A stretch of 64,000 bases of DNA from Siniperca chuatsi (Eukaryota > Chordata > Actinopteri > Centrarchiformes > Sinipercidae): NCBI RefSeq assembly GCF_020085105.1, contig NC_058043.1:7631667-7695666 (forward strand), given 5' to 3'. Position 1 is the first letter of the stretch; each line of letters begins with the position of its first letter. Below are positions 25,701 to 64,000 of this stretch, piece by piece. A model generated the notes under the pieces. The model was not told the origin of the DNA. It worked only from the letters and a program-made list of their open reading frames with translations, and searched no databases. The position numbers and the translations under genes were made by a program.

Positions 25701-28700
25701 ACTCCGCCGCCGCCGTAGAAGAAGAGAATGCGGAAGACGCTGTCAAACACGACGGAGCAAACGTGTGCGTAGGTAAAGTTGACAGTCTGTTGTCTAGAAA
25801 GTTCCAGCAGAATACACCACTGAGCGAGAAGCCAGAGCGCACGTAAAGAGTTTGTCCACTGAGGGAAACATCGACGTTGAAAATGTCTGTTATTTCCGAG
25901 AAAAATGTGCGAGTTGACAGCGAGGAAAATGTGCGAGTTGACAGCGAGGAAAATGTGCGAGGTGGGAGCGTTTTCAAGGATATTGGCGCCGACGACTACG
26001 ACTGGCAGCCCACAGAGATCGAGAGCCTGTGTATGAACTGCTACAAGAACGGTATGACACGTTTACTTCTGACCAAAATACCGTTCTTCAAAGAAATCAT
26101 CGTCAGCTCTTTCAGCTGCGCACACTGCAGCTGGTCAAACACCGAAATCCAGTCTGCAGGCCGGATTCAGGATCAAGGCATTTGCTACACACTGAAAGTC
26201 AAAACAAAACAGGACTTGAACAGGGAGGTTGTGAAAGCAGACAGTGCGACCACCAGGATCCCTGAGCTGGATTTTGAAATCCCTCCCTACACCCAGAAAG
26301 GTGCACTTTCTACCATCGAGGGCCTTTTAGACCGAGCAGTTGCAGGGTTGGAGCAAGACCAACCTGTCAGGCGAACAACTGACCCCGAGGTGGCGGAGAA
26401 AATAAACGAATTCATCCAGAAGCTGAGGACGTTAAAAGAGGTTGAAAACGAATTCACTCTAGTGATTGAGGATCCATCTGGCAACAGTTTTGTGGAAAAT
26501 CCATTCGCCCCTCAAAAAGATGAGGCTCTCACTGTGTCCCGGTTCACGCGGACGGTCCAGCAGGATATTCGGCTGGGAATAAGGGCTGATGATGACTTGG
26601 AGGAGGACTTGGACAAGGAACCGGCTAGCAACAACCTTGAGGCCATGAGAAATGAGGTTTTGGTCTTCAACACCAACTGCCCAGAATGCAACGCGCCGGC
26701 CTCAACTAACATGAAGCTCGTCCAGATCCCTCACTTCAAGGAGGTCATCATCATGGCCACTAACTGCGACAGCTGCGGCCATCGGACCAATGAGGTGAAA
26801 TCAGGTGGAGCCACAGAGGAGCTGGGCACCAAAATCACCCTGCACATCACGGACCCATCAGACATGACCCGGGACGTGCTCAAGTCAGAGACGTGCGGCG
26901 TCCTCATCCCGGAGCTGGAGTTTGAACTGGGGATGGCAGCTGTGGGCGGAAAGTTTACCACTCTGGAGGGCCTGCTGAAAGACATCAAAGACCTGATCGT
27001 CTCCAAAAACCCCTTCATCTGCGGTGACAGTAGCACGACAGATCGGGTGCAGAAGCTGAATGAGTTTGGGGAGAAGATAGACAAGATTATGGCTGGAGAA
27101 ATGAATGTCCACTTCATCCTGGACGACCCGGCAGGGAACAGCTATCTGCAGAACGTGTACGCCCCGGAGCCAGATCCCGAGTTGACTGTTGAGAAGTATA
27201 CCCGCTCGTTTGAGCAGAATGAAGACCTCGGCCTGAATCAGATGAAGACTGAGGGATATCAAGAGGAAAAAGGAACTGCCAGCACAAGCTGAAAGGATTA
27301 AATGAGTTTATAATGTCAAAAACCCAGTGTAATTATGTCGCTCCATATTTTCTCCCATTTTCATTCATTTTAAGTTAAACACCGGGCGCATGGTTGTTTC
27401 CTTCAGTCTGTTAATCAGTGAGAGGAATTCTAAGTTGTGTAAATGTACATTGAAAATAAAGTAAACAAAAAAAAACATGGAAGCTGCTGTTTATTAAAGA
27501 TAAATCTTTAACTCCATGTTTATTGCAGTCTTGTGACATCCCAGAAGATGGCGCTCTGTTAACTCTGAATAAAAAGATTTTTTTTTTTGAGGACCACATA
27601 CTGTGTGACAAATTAATCTTTTTATACACCTGTAAGCATGACATCATCTAAATAAAGTGTTATCTAAATTGATAGTTTGGCTCTGCTCTTTGAATTGGCA
27701 GATGTTGAAAGACAGAACGTAATGTTTTCTGTTGTAATTTAGATTCAAATACAAATTTTCTGCTCTAATCTGCATAATTAGTATGAGGAACAGCCAGAAT
27801 TTATATTCTGCTATAAACAAAAACTTGATTTAGATTCTTCTAAAGTCTGTGTGCTCTTTACAGATTTACATGACAATTTCCACAGGATCATCTTAGCATA
27901 ATTATAAATTAGGGCTGCAACTGAGGATTATTTCCTTTATCAATTAATCATTTTGTTGTCAGAAAATAGTTTTAAAAAAGCACAGTATAATTTCCCTAAC
28001 CCAGAGTCCATGGTGGCATATTCATATTCCTTCTTTTATCCAACCATCAATCTAAAACCCAAAGATAACAAAATAATAAAAAATAAAAGCAGCAAATCTC
28101 TCACATTTGAGGCTAGGCTGCTCAAATGAATTAATCTAAATAGTTGCCAATTAATTTTCTCTCGATTGACTAATTGTTTATTAAACAAAAGCTTACCTAG
28201 TCCTGATTTTGAAAAGCCAATTCTTGTTAACCCAAAGAGTAAAAAAAAAAAAAAAAAGCACATGCACAATGACCATTTAATCTCAGGTAGAAAAGGAGTA
28301 CACTGGCAGATGCAGTGGCCAGTTTCTGTCACATGAGCCACATTTGCACAGGCCTGTTTGATTTAAACAATGCTGTTTGCCTCATTATGATTCATCTGCA
28401 GTGACATAAATGTTCCTCGCCCCTGTCTGCTGTGCATGTTTTATGTAGTTTTCATAGCAACTGGGATCTATTGTGTCCTACTAATAGCAGAGTAGTGAAT
28501 TCCTAGATTACGTGGTTCTTGAGTGAGCAGCTGTTAGCAGGCTGCTGCTGCTGCTGATGGAAATAGTCGCTGCCAGGCAGCTGGCCCCTGTAGCCTGAGC
28601 CCAGACAGCAGAGCACAGCGGCTCTGTGCCCACAGGGTTATTTCCATAAAAAAACCTGGATTTTTTTCCTCCTCATTTATTATTATCTTGTGCTATGAAT

Positions 28701-30354
28701 AAAAGCACTACTGTTGGTATTACTTTGACTTATACAGCTGACTAGTACACATTATCTACCTCAACATAGGTTAATGTCAAATAGCTATGAGGCAGATAAA
28801 TGTGGAAGTTGCCTGAGGTTCAGCCAGTTTATCTAGGTAATTTTATTATTATATTTAATTCACAACAGTTAGCTCATAGTATAGTGCTGACATGTGGAAA
28901 GAATGTGGGTGATTATGAATTCAAACAGCCTCAGCAGAAACAGTATTTAAAAAAAAAGGTGGATACAGTTGTGACTGAGCAGAATCAGAACCAGAGCTGC
29001 TCATCAGGGATGATTTTGTTTTTTTAAAGCAGTTCTCAGTGTGACTAACATTCATTTTTCATATTGAATCTTTGTACTTTATAAGCACTGTATGGTGGTG
29101 CTGTGTAGTATTGTGTACTGTTTACTGTGGGTGTCTGCCATGTGCGGACTGTTTTCTTTTTAATGTGTAGGCTATGTTTTTTATTGTGCCTAACCTGCAA
29201 ACCAGTTTGCCTCTGAAATGATCAAGTTAATCAATCAGTAAGTCAATGACACTGTATCTGCTGACATGTCGACATGACATGAGCAGTTGAGAAAAATGCA
29301 GTGACATTGAAACTCATCATTTGATTCTCTTCATCCACACACAAGAGAAATCGAAAAATCTGGGTCACATTGTGTCTGACGCAGTAGAAAAGACTCCTGG
29401 TATAATCACTTTGCAGTAGAGTTCCTTTTCTATACATCCCTGTGTGCTTTGATGGGGCAAAATGAATACTGCGGACCTGAAGGTGACTGTTAACATGTCA
29501 TTCCTTAATAGGGGATGAAATGGATTGGTATCATGTGACTGCTTTTGATTGCCCTAAGCTGCTGGCACCAGTGCCAAATACCAGTATGCTTTGTTTGCTG
29601 TGTGACTGGTCTTAGAGGAACTTGCCGGCCCTGCTGAGCGTTGGGGCCAAGGGCTAAATCAGAAGTCTGGGATGACCCTGCAGCTGCTCCAGCCACTCAG
29701 GCCTGCCCTACCCAGACCAGGCCAGCAATGGGTCACTGAGCAGCACCCTCAAACCAAAACAAAGAGACTTGATGCTCTCTGAAACCAATGGGATTCCCCT
29801 CAAATCTCCTGCATGAACCAGACCAATCTACTAATCAACTTATGTGGAACGAATCCCTTTGAGCAATGCTACCCAAAACTGGGGCCTTTGGGAAAAATGT
29901 GGCTTTTCACACAAAACGTTTGACCCTCCATGCGGATTCAAGGAGCAAAATTACATTGTACTCTAGGAATTCAGCGTAATCATGAGCGGTTTCAGATCAC
30001 CTGCTCATTACACAGAATCACCAAATTTTATCAAGTTGTGTGAGGTTGTAATCCAAATTGAGTGTGTCTATAAGCCACTAAACCAGTCAGTCCTTGACCT
30101 TTGGCCTCCATATTTTCAGTTTGTTTGGGGATTTATGGCTTAGTACCATAGGTGTGATGTCCAGGGTCAGATATCCTATGCAGACACAAAAACACTGTGT
30201 TGAACATCCATTTCTAGTTCAAAAACTTGATTTAAACATCATATTTTTAAGTTTCAAAGCAGAGCATCTGTTTATAATGCAATCTGATATAGAAGTAAAT
30301 ATGTTTCCTTTTTTCCAGTTTCAAAGCAGAGCATCTGTTTATAATGCAATCTGA

Positions 30355-30390
<36 letters not shown>

Positions 30391-30428
30391 CCATTATATA
30401 TATCAATATATATATATATCTATATGCA

Positions 30429-30491
<63 letters not shown>

Positions 30492-30714
30492 GTCCTGATC
30501 AACCTCCCAGTGCTATCTCTTACCCACAGAGGGGGCAGCTGAGACGGCCGTCACTGGTCCGGCCTCGCAGGCAGCGGGCACAGAACATGTGGTAGCAGTC
30601 CAACAAACACGGGGACTGGTACTGCTCATGGCACAGGTGGCACACCAGGGGGTGGACATTAGTACAATCCACATTACACAGGTTATCCAAATTGGTGAAG
30701 ATTCCTCCTGCCAT
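9816..30714 (-). CDS. rnf207: RING finger protein 207 (17 coding exons, complete)
   Basis: Coding exons in transcript order, each with AG/GT borders and matching phase: 30524-30714, 24367-24499, 23560-23704, 23181-23262, 23017-23092, 22408-22533, 20992-21038, 19489-19561, 18362-18430, 17833-17901, 16446-16552, 13449-13608, 12274-12459, 11953-12004, 11721-11838, 10621-10713, 9816-9966. They sum to 1878 nt, or 625 residues plus stop; human RNF207 is about 634. The start ATG (30712-30714) follows an acceptor AG directly, so the 5' UTR is in upstream exons. Visible domains: C3HC4 RING with Cys25, 28, 40, His42, Cys45, 48, 60, 63; B-box around 98-140; coiled coil about 205-300 ([15 protein letters not shown]); RPVQSSK near 335; STKV-type segment ([10 protein letters not shown]) near 405; second coiled region about 430-545; hydrophilic tail. 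Known role of the family: a RING protein of heart and muscle linked to cardiac repolarisation and HERG channel handling. The second intron-sized gap hosts zpr1 antisense. Fish can have two rnf207 copies; the rpl22/chd5 neighbourhood suggests the copy often called rnf207b, which is not proven here. Confidence 0.93.
12955..13262 (-). repeat. Dispersed fish repeat, copy 1 (inverted relative to copy 2)
   Basis: The reverse complement matches the chd5-intron copy at 41170-41800. Shared words are ACTAAACACAAAGTACAGCT and TGTTAGCATGCTAACATTTG-like runs, plus the GCCATGAAATTTGGTAC module that reads as a diverged AAATTTCATGGCAATCCATC on the other strand. It sits in the rnf207 intron between exons 13 and 12. 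It is one of the commonest perciform repeats; I cannot name the family. Confidence 0.65.
14340..14425 (+). repeat. Short dispersed fish repeat
   Basis: Contains CAGGTCTCTCTTGCAAAAGA and CTCAATGAGACTACCTG followed by [11 protein letters not shown] recognise this as a recurrent fish repeat end, usually at the 3' end of transposable elements. It is intronic in rnf207. Confidence 0.45.
14560..14845. repeat. Duplicated segment A (paralogous to 15300-15605)
   Basis: Shares with the downstream copy, in the same orientation, GCCAATTAAAGACTCTGCC versus GCCAATTGAAGACTTTGTCC, and ATGATAAAAATAGGGCCAGCC versus ACGATAAAAATAGTGCCAGCC, then CCACCAATCCCTGCCCA. The two copies are about 750 bases apart. This could be two copies of one transposable element or an old local duplication. 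Confidence 0.6.
15300..15605. repeat. Duplicated segment B (paralogous to 14560-14845)
   Basis: Diverged direct copy of the upstream segment, both inside the rnf207 intron between exons 12 and 11. By eye the matching parts are roughly 75-85% identical, with small indels. Neither copy keeps a convincing ORF. Confidence 0.6.
16677..16763. repeat. (AAAG)n microsatellite
   Basis: A tetranucleotide GAAA/AAAG array of about 85 bases, nearly perfect after 16691, in an rnf207 intron. Confidence 0.95.
18603..19405. repeat. Dispersed fish transposon-like repeat with AAGTAC/GTACTT termini
   Basis: The left end carries GTGGAAAGTAACTAAGTACA and GTACTTGTACTTTACTTGAG; the right end carries AAGTACATTTTGCTGATTAT, GGACTTTTACTTAAGTAAAG and a GAGTACTT end. 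These are typical of an abundant non-autonomous perciform repeat. A short (AT)n tract lies inside near 18763-18782. It is located in the rnf207 intron between exons 9 and 8. Confidence 0.6.
21657..22341. mobile_element. MITE-like element with about 34-bp terminal inverted repeats
   Basis: The left end GAAAAGACTAATGCCTGCAC continuing to 21690 is the reverse complement, at about 30 of 34 positions, of the right end at 22308-22341, which contains GTCAGTGTGCAGGAGTTACT. The 685-bp interior has no transposase ORF, so it is non-autonomous. It contains a TTCGGATCATCATCAGGTC module typical of fish repeats. It lies in the rnf207 intron between exons 7 and 6. Target duplications were not clear. Confidence 0.6.
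23780..24260. repeat. Possible dispersed repeat in an rnf207 intron
   Basis: The start (CTTAAAGCTACTATGTGTGT, then GGCGCTCCCCCAGCGG) resembles another frequent fish repeat. The rest is undistinguished AT-rich intron. Weak call from memory of repeat texture only. Confidence 0.25.
25452..25640 (+). repeat. Dispersed fish repeat upstream of zpr1
   Basis: GGCAAGGCAAGTTTATTTGT at 25459-25478, followed by ATAACACCTTTCAATAACAA, is a diverged copy of a very widespread teleost repeat that normally reads CAAGTTTATTTATATAGCAC. It ends about 240 bases before the zpr1 start codon, next to CpG-bearing sequence. Confidence 0.55.
25883..27292 (+). CDS. zpr1: Zinc finger protein ZPR1, intronless, nested in rnf207
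   Basis: One uninterrupted ORF encodes 469 residues from ATG 25883 (MSVISEKNV). An in-frame TTG six bases upstream is not needed as a start. The protein has the full ZPR1 layout: two C4 zinc fingers, CMNC/CAHC near residues 50-85 and CPEC/CDSC near 270-305, each followed by its alpha/beta domain ([13 protein letters not shown] and [25 protein letters not shown] and [14 protein letters not shown]). Length matches the human protein (about 459). ZPR1 binds eEF1A and the SMN complex and shuttles between cytoplasm and nucleus. Odd features: the human gene has many exons but this one has none, suggesting a retrocopy or replacement gene; it lies antisense inside the rnf207 intron between coding exons 1 and 2; and it carries a 24-bp tandem repeat near its N-terminus. 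AATAAA at 27455-27460 and an A-rich run follow. The intact frame argues for function. Confidence 0.93.
   Translation: MSVISEKNVRVDSEENVRVDSEENVRGGSVFKDIGADDYDWQPTEIESLCMNCYKNGMTRLLLTKIPFFKEIIVSSFSCAHCSWSNTEIQSAGRIQDQGICYTLKVKTKQDLNREVVKADSATTRIPELDFEIPPYTQKGALSTIEGLLDRAVAGLEQDQPVRRTTDPEVAEKINEFIQKLRTLKEVENEFTLVIEDPSGNSFVENPFAPQKDEALTVSRFTRTVQQDIRLGIRADDDLEEDLDKEPASNNLEAMRNEVLVFNTNCPECNAPASTNMKLVQIPHFKEVIIMATNCDSCGHRTNEVKSGGATEELGTKITLHITDPSDMTRDVLKSETCGVLIPELEFELGMAAVGGKFTTLEGLLKDIKDLIVSKNPFICGDSSTTDRVQKLNEFGEKIDKIMAGEMNVHFILDDPAGNSYLQNVYAPEPDPELTVEKYTRSFEQNEDLGLNQMKTEGYQEEKGTASTS
25906..25970 (+). repeat. zpr1: 24-bp in-frame tandem repeat in zpr1 N-terminus
   Basis: GAAAATGTGCGAGTTGACAG plus CGAG is repeated about 2.6 times without frame change, encoding NVRVDSEE twice and then NVRGGS. 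The copies are nearly identical, so the expansion looks recent. Confidence 0.85.
27455..27476 (+). other. zpr1: zpr1 polyadenylation signal and A-rich run
   Basis: AATAAA at 27455-27460 is followed by GTAAAC and nine A bases, 163 bases after the stop. It could be the live poly(A) site, the fossil A-tail of retroposition, or both. Confidence 0.55.
27908..28180. repeat. Inverted-repeat MITE-type repeat, copy 1 (truncated)
   Basis: Begins TTAGGGCTGCAACTGAGGAT with TTTATCAATTAATCATTTTG, has the AAACCCAAAGATAACA middle word, and ends near AATTAATTTTCTCTCGATTG. It matches the family at 43272-43625 but lacks the right terminal GCAGC/CTAG end. Confidence 0.6.
28330..28660. promoter_or_regulatory. 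Candidate conserved non-coding element in the large rnf207 intron
   Basis: Non-repetitive, higher-GC block with a TTGATTTAAACAAT word, a CATAGCAAC X-box-like half site and a CTGCTGCTGCTG stretch, and no ORF. It lies between zpr1 and the rnf207 RING exon and could serve either gene. Inference only. Confidence 0.2.
29460..29850. promoter_or_regulatory. Candidate conserved non-coding element in the large rnf207 intron
   Basis: About 390 bases of repeat-free sequence with local GC rise (29620-29750), including CCAAT on both strands (ACCAATGGG near 29784, GACCAATC near 29821). No coding support. Inference only. Confidence 0.18.
30250..30354 (+). repeat. 38-bp direct repeat beside (TA)n
   Basis: The sequence starting AGTTTCAAAGCAGAGCATCT occurs identically at 30250-30287 and 30317-30354, a 67-base period. 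The second copy runs straight into the TA microsatellite. Confidence 0.9.
30355..30487. repeat. (TA)n microsatellite
   Basis: About 130 bases of TA dinucleotides with two short interruptions (TTTCCATTA and GCATC). It lies in the first coding intron of rnf207, 36 bases from the RING-exon donor. Confidence 0.95.
30524..30714 (-). other. rnf207: RING-finger exon of rnf207 (first coding exon)
   Basis: Encodes [11 protein letters not shown], then the complete C3HC4 RING ([12 protein letters not shown] ... [14 protein letters not shown] ... CPLC). It ends at phase 2 with donor GG|GTAAGAG. Only 36 bases separate the end of the exon from a long (TA)n tract, so the donor sits next to an unstable microsatellite. 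Confidence 0.93.
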
Positions 30715-30931
30715 CTGCACACAGAGTATGTGAATAATCACAAACCGTGAGAGTATCACTTGATGGACAAGTTTTAAAAAGCCACATCACTAAACAAAAA
30801 AGCTTTAGCATGTGTTATGGTCCAGATATTCCAGTTATTATAAGAGAGGCTAAGCCGACTTTGATATGAAACACTTTGATCATATATTAATAAAAATAAA
30901 CAAGAGGAACTTTTTTCTTTTTCTCTCTTAC

Positions 30932-31200
30932 CTTGTCAGATGTGTATCGAGTGTCCGGGGCTTCAGTGACAACACACAATCCAAAGAAGGCGAATAAATA
31001 ATATCAAAGACATTATCAGCACCAACATTTTATCCAGCCAACAAATCCTACTGTAGATGCAGTAGATGCAGAAAGCACAGAGAGCCACTGTCTTACCTTT
31101 CAGTGGTGCTATCAGCTACCCCCAGCAGGAATGACAGCAATGCAGAAACTCTTCAATAGTAGGCTGATGGGGTCCCTCCGCCAGGCAGCTGACAGCACAC
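30932..31200 (-). promoter_or_regulatory. rnf207: Candidate 5' non-coding exons and promoter of rnf207
   Basis: On the - strand, strong donor sequences occur at 30931/30932 (CAAG|GTAAGAG) and 31096/31097 (AAAG|GTAAGAC), upstream of the coding ATG exon, which itself begins right after an AG. They are the natural candidates for 5' UTR exon ends. Exon starts and the transcription start are not determined. Muscle-type motifs lie within and just beyond this stretch, up to 31294. Confidence 0.4.
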
Positions 31201-32072
31201 ACCTCATGCCAGCCCCCAAGTGTTGCCAAAGTTCAAAAGGGACATTTAATATTGCTGTCCCATACAGATTAAAATACAGTTGTCCTATTTTTAATGTCAC
31301 ACTGTTGTTACGTCTTAGACTCCAAGGCAGGGTGAATGGAGGCTGAGGTGTGGAAATTACAACATTGCAAATCATTGAATCTGCTGCTTAAAGAGGAAAA
31401 AACATAAAGTGTTATTTTTAATGCCTTCTGAGCACTTTGTGTTTTAGAAAAGTGCTACATAAATGAAGCTTGCATGAAAGCAATAACATCATTTTCTGTG
31501 TTACAGAAAAATAGAGGCGTTATCCTTTCTAATTCAAGAGTAAAAATGTGAAAACCTTTATTGTAGTGAATGAAACTGACTCCAGCACTTTCAACCACAT
31601 CTCATTGTCTTCATCAGGATGGGGTTTGCTCGGTTGTCATGGCGATGGCTCAGGTGTTTGATATCAGTTATATATGATCAGTTTGTTTGAAACTGTACAT
31701 GTTTTGTCTGTTCTTCTTTTAGCTGCAATATTTCTACTTAATTAAGGAACTAACATATACATCTAACAATCATTGCTGAAAGAGCAGGTAAATGTTTGGG
31801 AAAGATTAGTTTACTCGTAGCTAACTGACAAATTACTAATTGGACAGCAGTTGGCCAGTAAATAAAATGATGTCTGAACTCATTCAACAGTTTGTGCCCC
31901 ATTATGCCCCTGTAAAAGGTATTAACAATGTCTGTTATTTAAAAAAAAAACATAGCTGGTTGCGCATATTTAGCATGAACGTAGCTATAGGATTAAGCTA
32001 GCGCACATATGAATTTCCACACGCTGCTTAATCGATTCCAGATAAATCGATGCGATCGATGCTGCAGCCGGG

Positions 32073-32110
32073 TTTTATACTTCCTGCGCAGCCTTTGCTC
32101 CTTCCTTTTT
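32073..32110 (+). promoter_or_regulatory. rpl22: rpl22 core promoter: TATA-like box and 5' TOP tract
   Basis: TTTTATA at 32073-32079 is followed about 20-28 bases later by the pyrimidine tract CCTTTGCTCCTTCCTTTTT (32092-32110), just before the ATG at 32127. Ribosomal protein mRNAs start at a C within such a 5' TOP tract, which puts them under mTOR-dependent translational control. The exact start base is inferred. Confidence 0.6.
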
Positions 32111-32126
32111 GCTGAATGTGTCAGCC

Positions 32127-35593
<3,467 letters not shown>

Positions 35594-35607
35594 ACCTGAC
35601 ACCACTT

Positions 35608-35613
35608 AATAAA
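35608..35613 (+). other. rpl22: rpl22 polyadenylation signal
   Basis: AATAAA lies 15 bases after the stop codon, giving the very short 3' UTR expected of a ribosomal protein mRNA. Confidence 0.85.
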
Positions 35614-35619
35614 ATTTCA

Positions 35620-36470
35620 AAACAGGGAAGAAAATCTGTGTTGTCTTTTTAAAAAAATAAATAAATAAAATAATTGCTTTAATTTTGTTCTCTGGGCATC
35701 ATACACAGCACAGTTGCTTATGTACAGTACATACCAGATGAATATAACACTGTATGCTTTGCTTGTGTTTAAAAAAGCCTTATTATTTAGATGCATAATT
35801 AAAACAATCCACAAAGAGCTCATCGATTTGATTTTTAGAATATTTCAGGTTTATTTTTCTTCCTTGATACTTTTATCTGAATTGGGATGTCCTTTGGTGC
35901 CCTGTGTGCAGTAATCAGTGTCAGCAAAGCTAATTAAATTAACATTTTAAAGTAGATAAGTGCATTTTGTCAATAGAGGAGAGAAATAGATTAAACACAA
36001 CAATTAAGCTGGTTATATTTAATAAATGTAAAATGATCACAGTGAAAAGCTCCACTGCAGCACGTGCAGTCAGGACACTTCCAGCTCTTGATTTGTGTGT
36101 GTTTTTTTTTTTTTGATAGATTAAGTGAAGTTGAAAGTCCTGCTGTCTCTGGTGAGCTCTCTGTGGGGCTTCCTGTGTTACAGCTGTGGTAACCTTGACA
36201 ACAGTTAGACCACTGGCAGTCAGGACTCCTCGCAGCATGCAGTCATCAGGCTGTTTTGGGTTTTTATTTTTTTTGGTCTTGGAAAGAGTGGAAGTTTGCA
36301 AGATGAAGAAACAGATTTTGAGTCAAGTCGTGTCTACCTTTTAGGTTTTCAGGCGTTAATTAAACGTCAATTAGACCAAGAAACATTTTCCCACAAGGAG
36401 AAATAATTGTGTTATTTTCCCCCTGCAGCCTGGCTTCATATTTAGAGTAAAGGTTGTGCGTGAACAGCGA
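35620..36470. other. Intergenic rpl22-chd5 spacer
   Basis: AT-rich spacer with no supported gene. It includes short T and A runs near 36105 and 36263 and gives way to CpG-bearing sequence from about 36470. Confidence 0.6.
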
Positions 36471-37006
36471 GGCAGCTGTGCGAGAAAGCAGGAGAAGTTT
36501 CTGCCTCAATCCTCCGGACTTCCAAAAGGAAATGGGCAGGCGACAGGCGCGGGAGTGCAGCCGCCTATTAGCGGCGCATGGCGTTGCCGCACGGTGTTTT
36601 GTTTTTTTTGCACGCTACTAGTTGAAGTGGTAACTAGGAGAGCATGACTAACTAGTTGTGGGTGAAATTATGGGATGCATCGTCATGGCAACAGACCAGA
36701 CGTCACAATCTGGGCATGTGTGTTCCATTTTTGTCTTTCTTATTTTTCAGACTGGAAGACCTGGATAGAGATCAGTGGGGGAAAATGTAAATGTTTATTT
36801 ATTTTTTTTTTTTTTTCACTCCTGGAGAGAAAACCCCAGATTCACTGCAAAAAAAATAAATAATTTTTTTTTTTAAAATTTTTTTTTTTAAACTGAGCGA
36901 CGAATACATTTCTTTTTGCGTGAAGAAAGAGACTGGGCTGCGGCGTTTGGAGGGTTAACTTTCAGTATTCTCAGCCTAAAAGGGGTTTGGGGGCTATGAG
37001 ATAAAG
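36470..37006 (+). promoter_or_regulatory. chd5: chd5 promoter and 5' UTR region
   Basis: A CpG-bearing stretch at 36530-36600 (GGCGACAGGCGCGGGAGTGC, then CCGCCTATTAGCGGCGC, itself an inverted repeat GCCGCctattaGCGGC) lies 0.4-0.5 kb before the ATG. Long T/A runs occupy 36798-36892. Transcription start not determined. Confidence 0.35.

Positions 37007-64000
<26,994 letters not shown>

Noticed and set aside
25877..25882. Upstream TTG as zpr1 start
   Set aside because: A normal ATG lies six bases downstream in frame, and vertebrate genes rarely start at TTG.
25636..25977. 113-codon - strand frame with FSSLSTRT repeats
   Set aside because: It is the reverse reading of the zpr1 24-bp tandem repeat and its 5' flank.
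26731..27262. Two overlapping 125-128 codon frames on the - strand
   Set aside because: They are antisense shadows of the zpr1 coding sequence and match nothing known.
30272..30595. Frames reading as long Ile-Tyr repeats
   Set aside because: They are translations of the (TA)n microsatellite; the only coding part nearby is the rnf207 RING exon on the - strand.

Overview
The window is nuclear DNA from a ray-finned fish, most likely a percomorph teleost. It has vertebrate split genes with GT-AG introns, fish-type proteins, long AT, GT and AAAG microsatellites, and several dispersed repeats of the kind scattered through perciform genomes. The gene order RNF207 - RPL22 - CHD5 matches human 1p36.31, so this is a conserved vertebrate block. 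No viral, prokaryotic or CRISPR sequence was seen.

Layout. (1) Positions 1-1.8 kb hold the last coding exon and 3' UTR of an unidentified + strand gene. (2) 1.8-9.8 kb is intergenic, with repeats and three blocks that look like conserved non-coding DNA. (3) 9.8-31.1 kb is rnf207 on the - strand. I reconstructed 17 coding exons whose phases all agree; they give 625 residues with a RING finger, B-box and coiled coil. Two candidate 5' non-coding exons lie further upstream. (4) Inside the 6 kb intron between the RING exon and the next exon, on the opposite strand, is an intact intronless zpr1 gene (25883-27292, 469 aa). (5) rpl22 (32127-35593, +, 4 exons, 130 aa) is divergent from rnf207 and has a TATA-like box and a 5' TOP tract. 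(6) 37007 to the right edge is chd5 (+). I resolved 28 exons, covering 1443 codons through the CHDNT domain, two PHD fingers, two chromodomains, the SNF2 ATPase and part of the C-terminal region. The remaining roughly 500 codons lie beyond the window.

How the genes relate. CHD5 is a NuRD-type chromatin remodeller, RPL22 a 60S ribosomal protein, RNF207 a muscle/cardiac RING protein, and ZPR1 a zinc-finger partner of eEF1A and SMN. They share no pathway. Their proximity reflects ancestral synteny plus the nested zpr1 copy.

The most interesting points are the intronless zpr1 nested antisense in rnf207, a 62-bp perfect palindrome in a transposon-like insertion flanked by a 13-bp direct repeat, a GC-AG intron in chd5, a muscle-type motif cluster (MEF2, E-box, MCAT) at the rnf207 5' end, and a pair of diverged 0.3 kb duplicated segments in an rnf207 intron. 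Exon coordinates were derived by hand from splice sites, reading phase and remembered human orthologue sequence; no alignment or transcript data were available.
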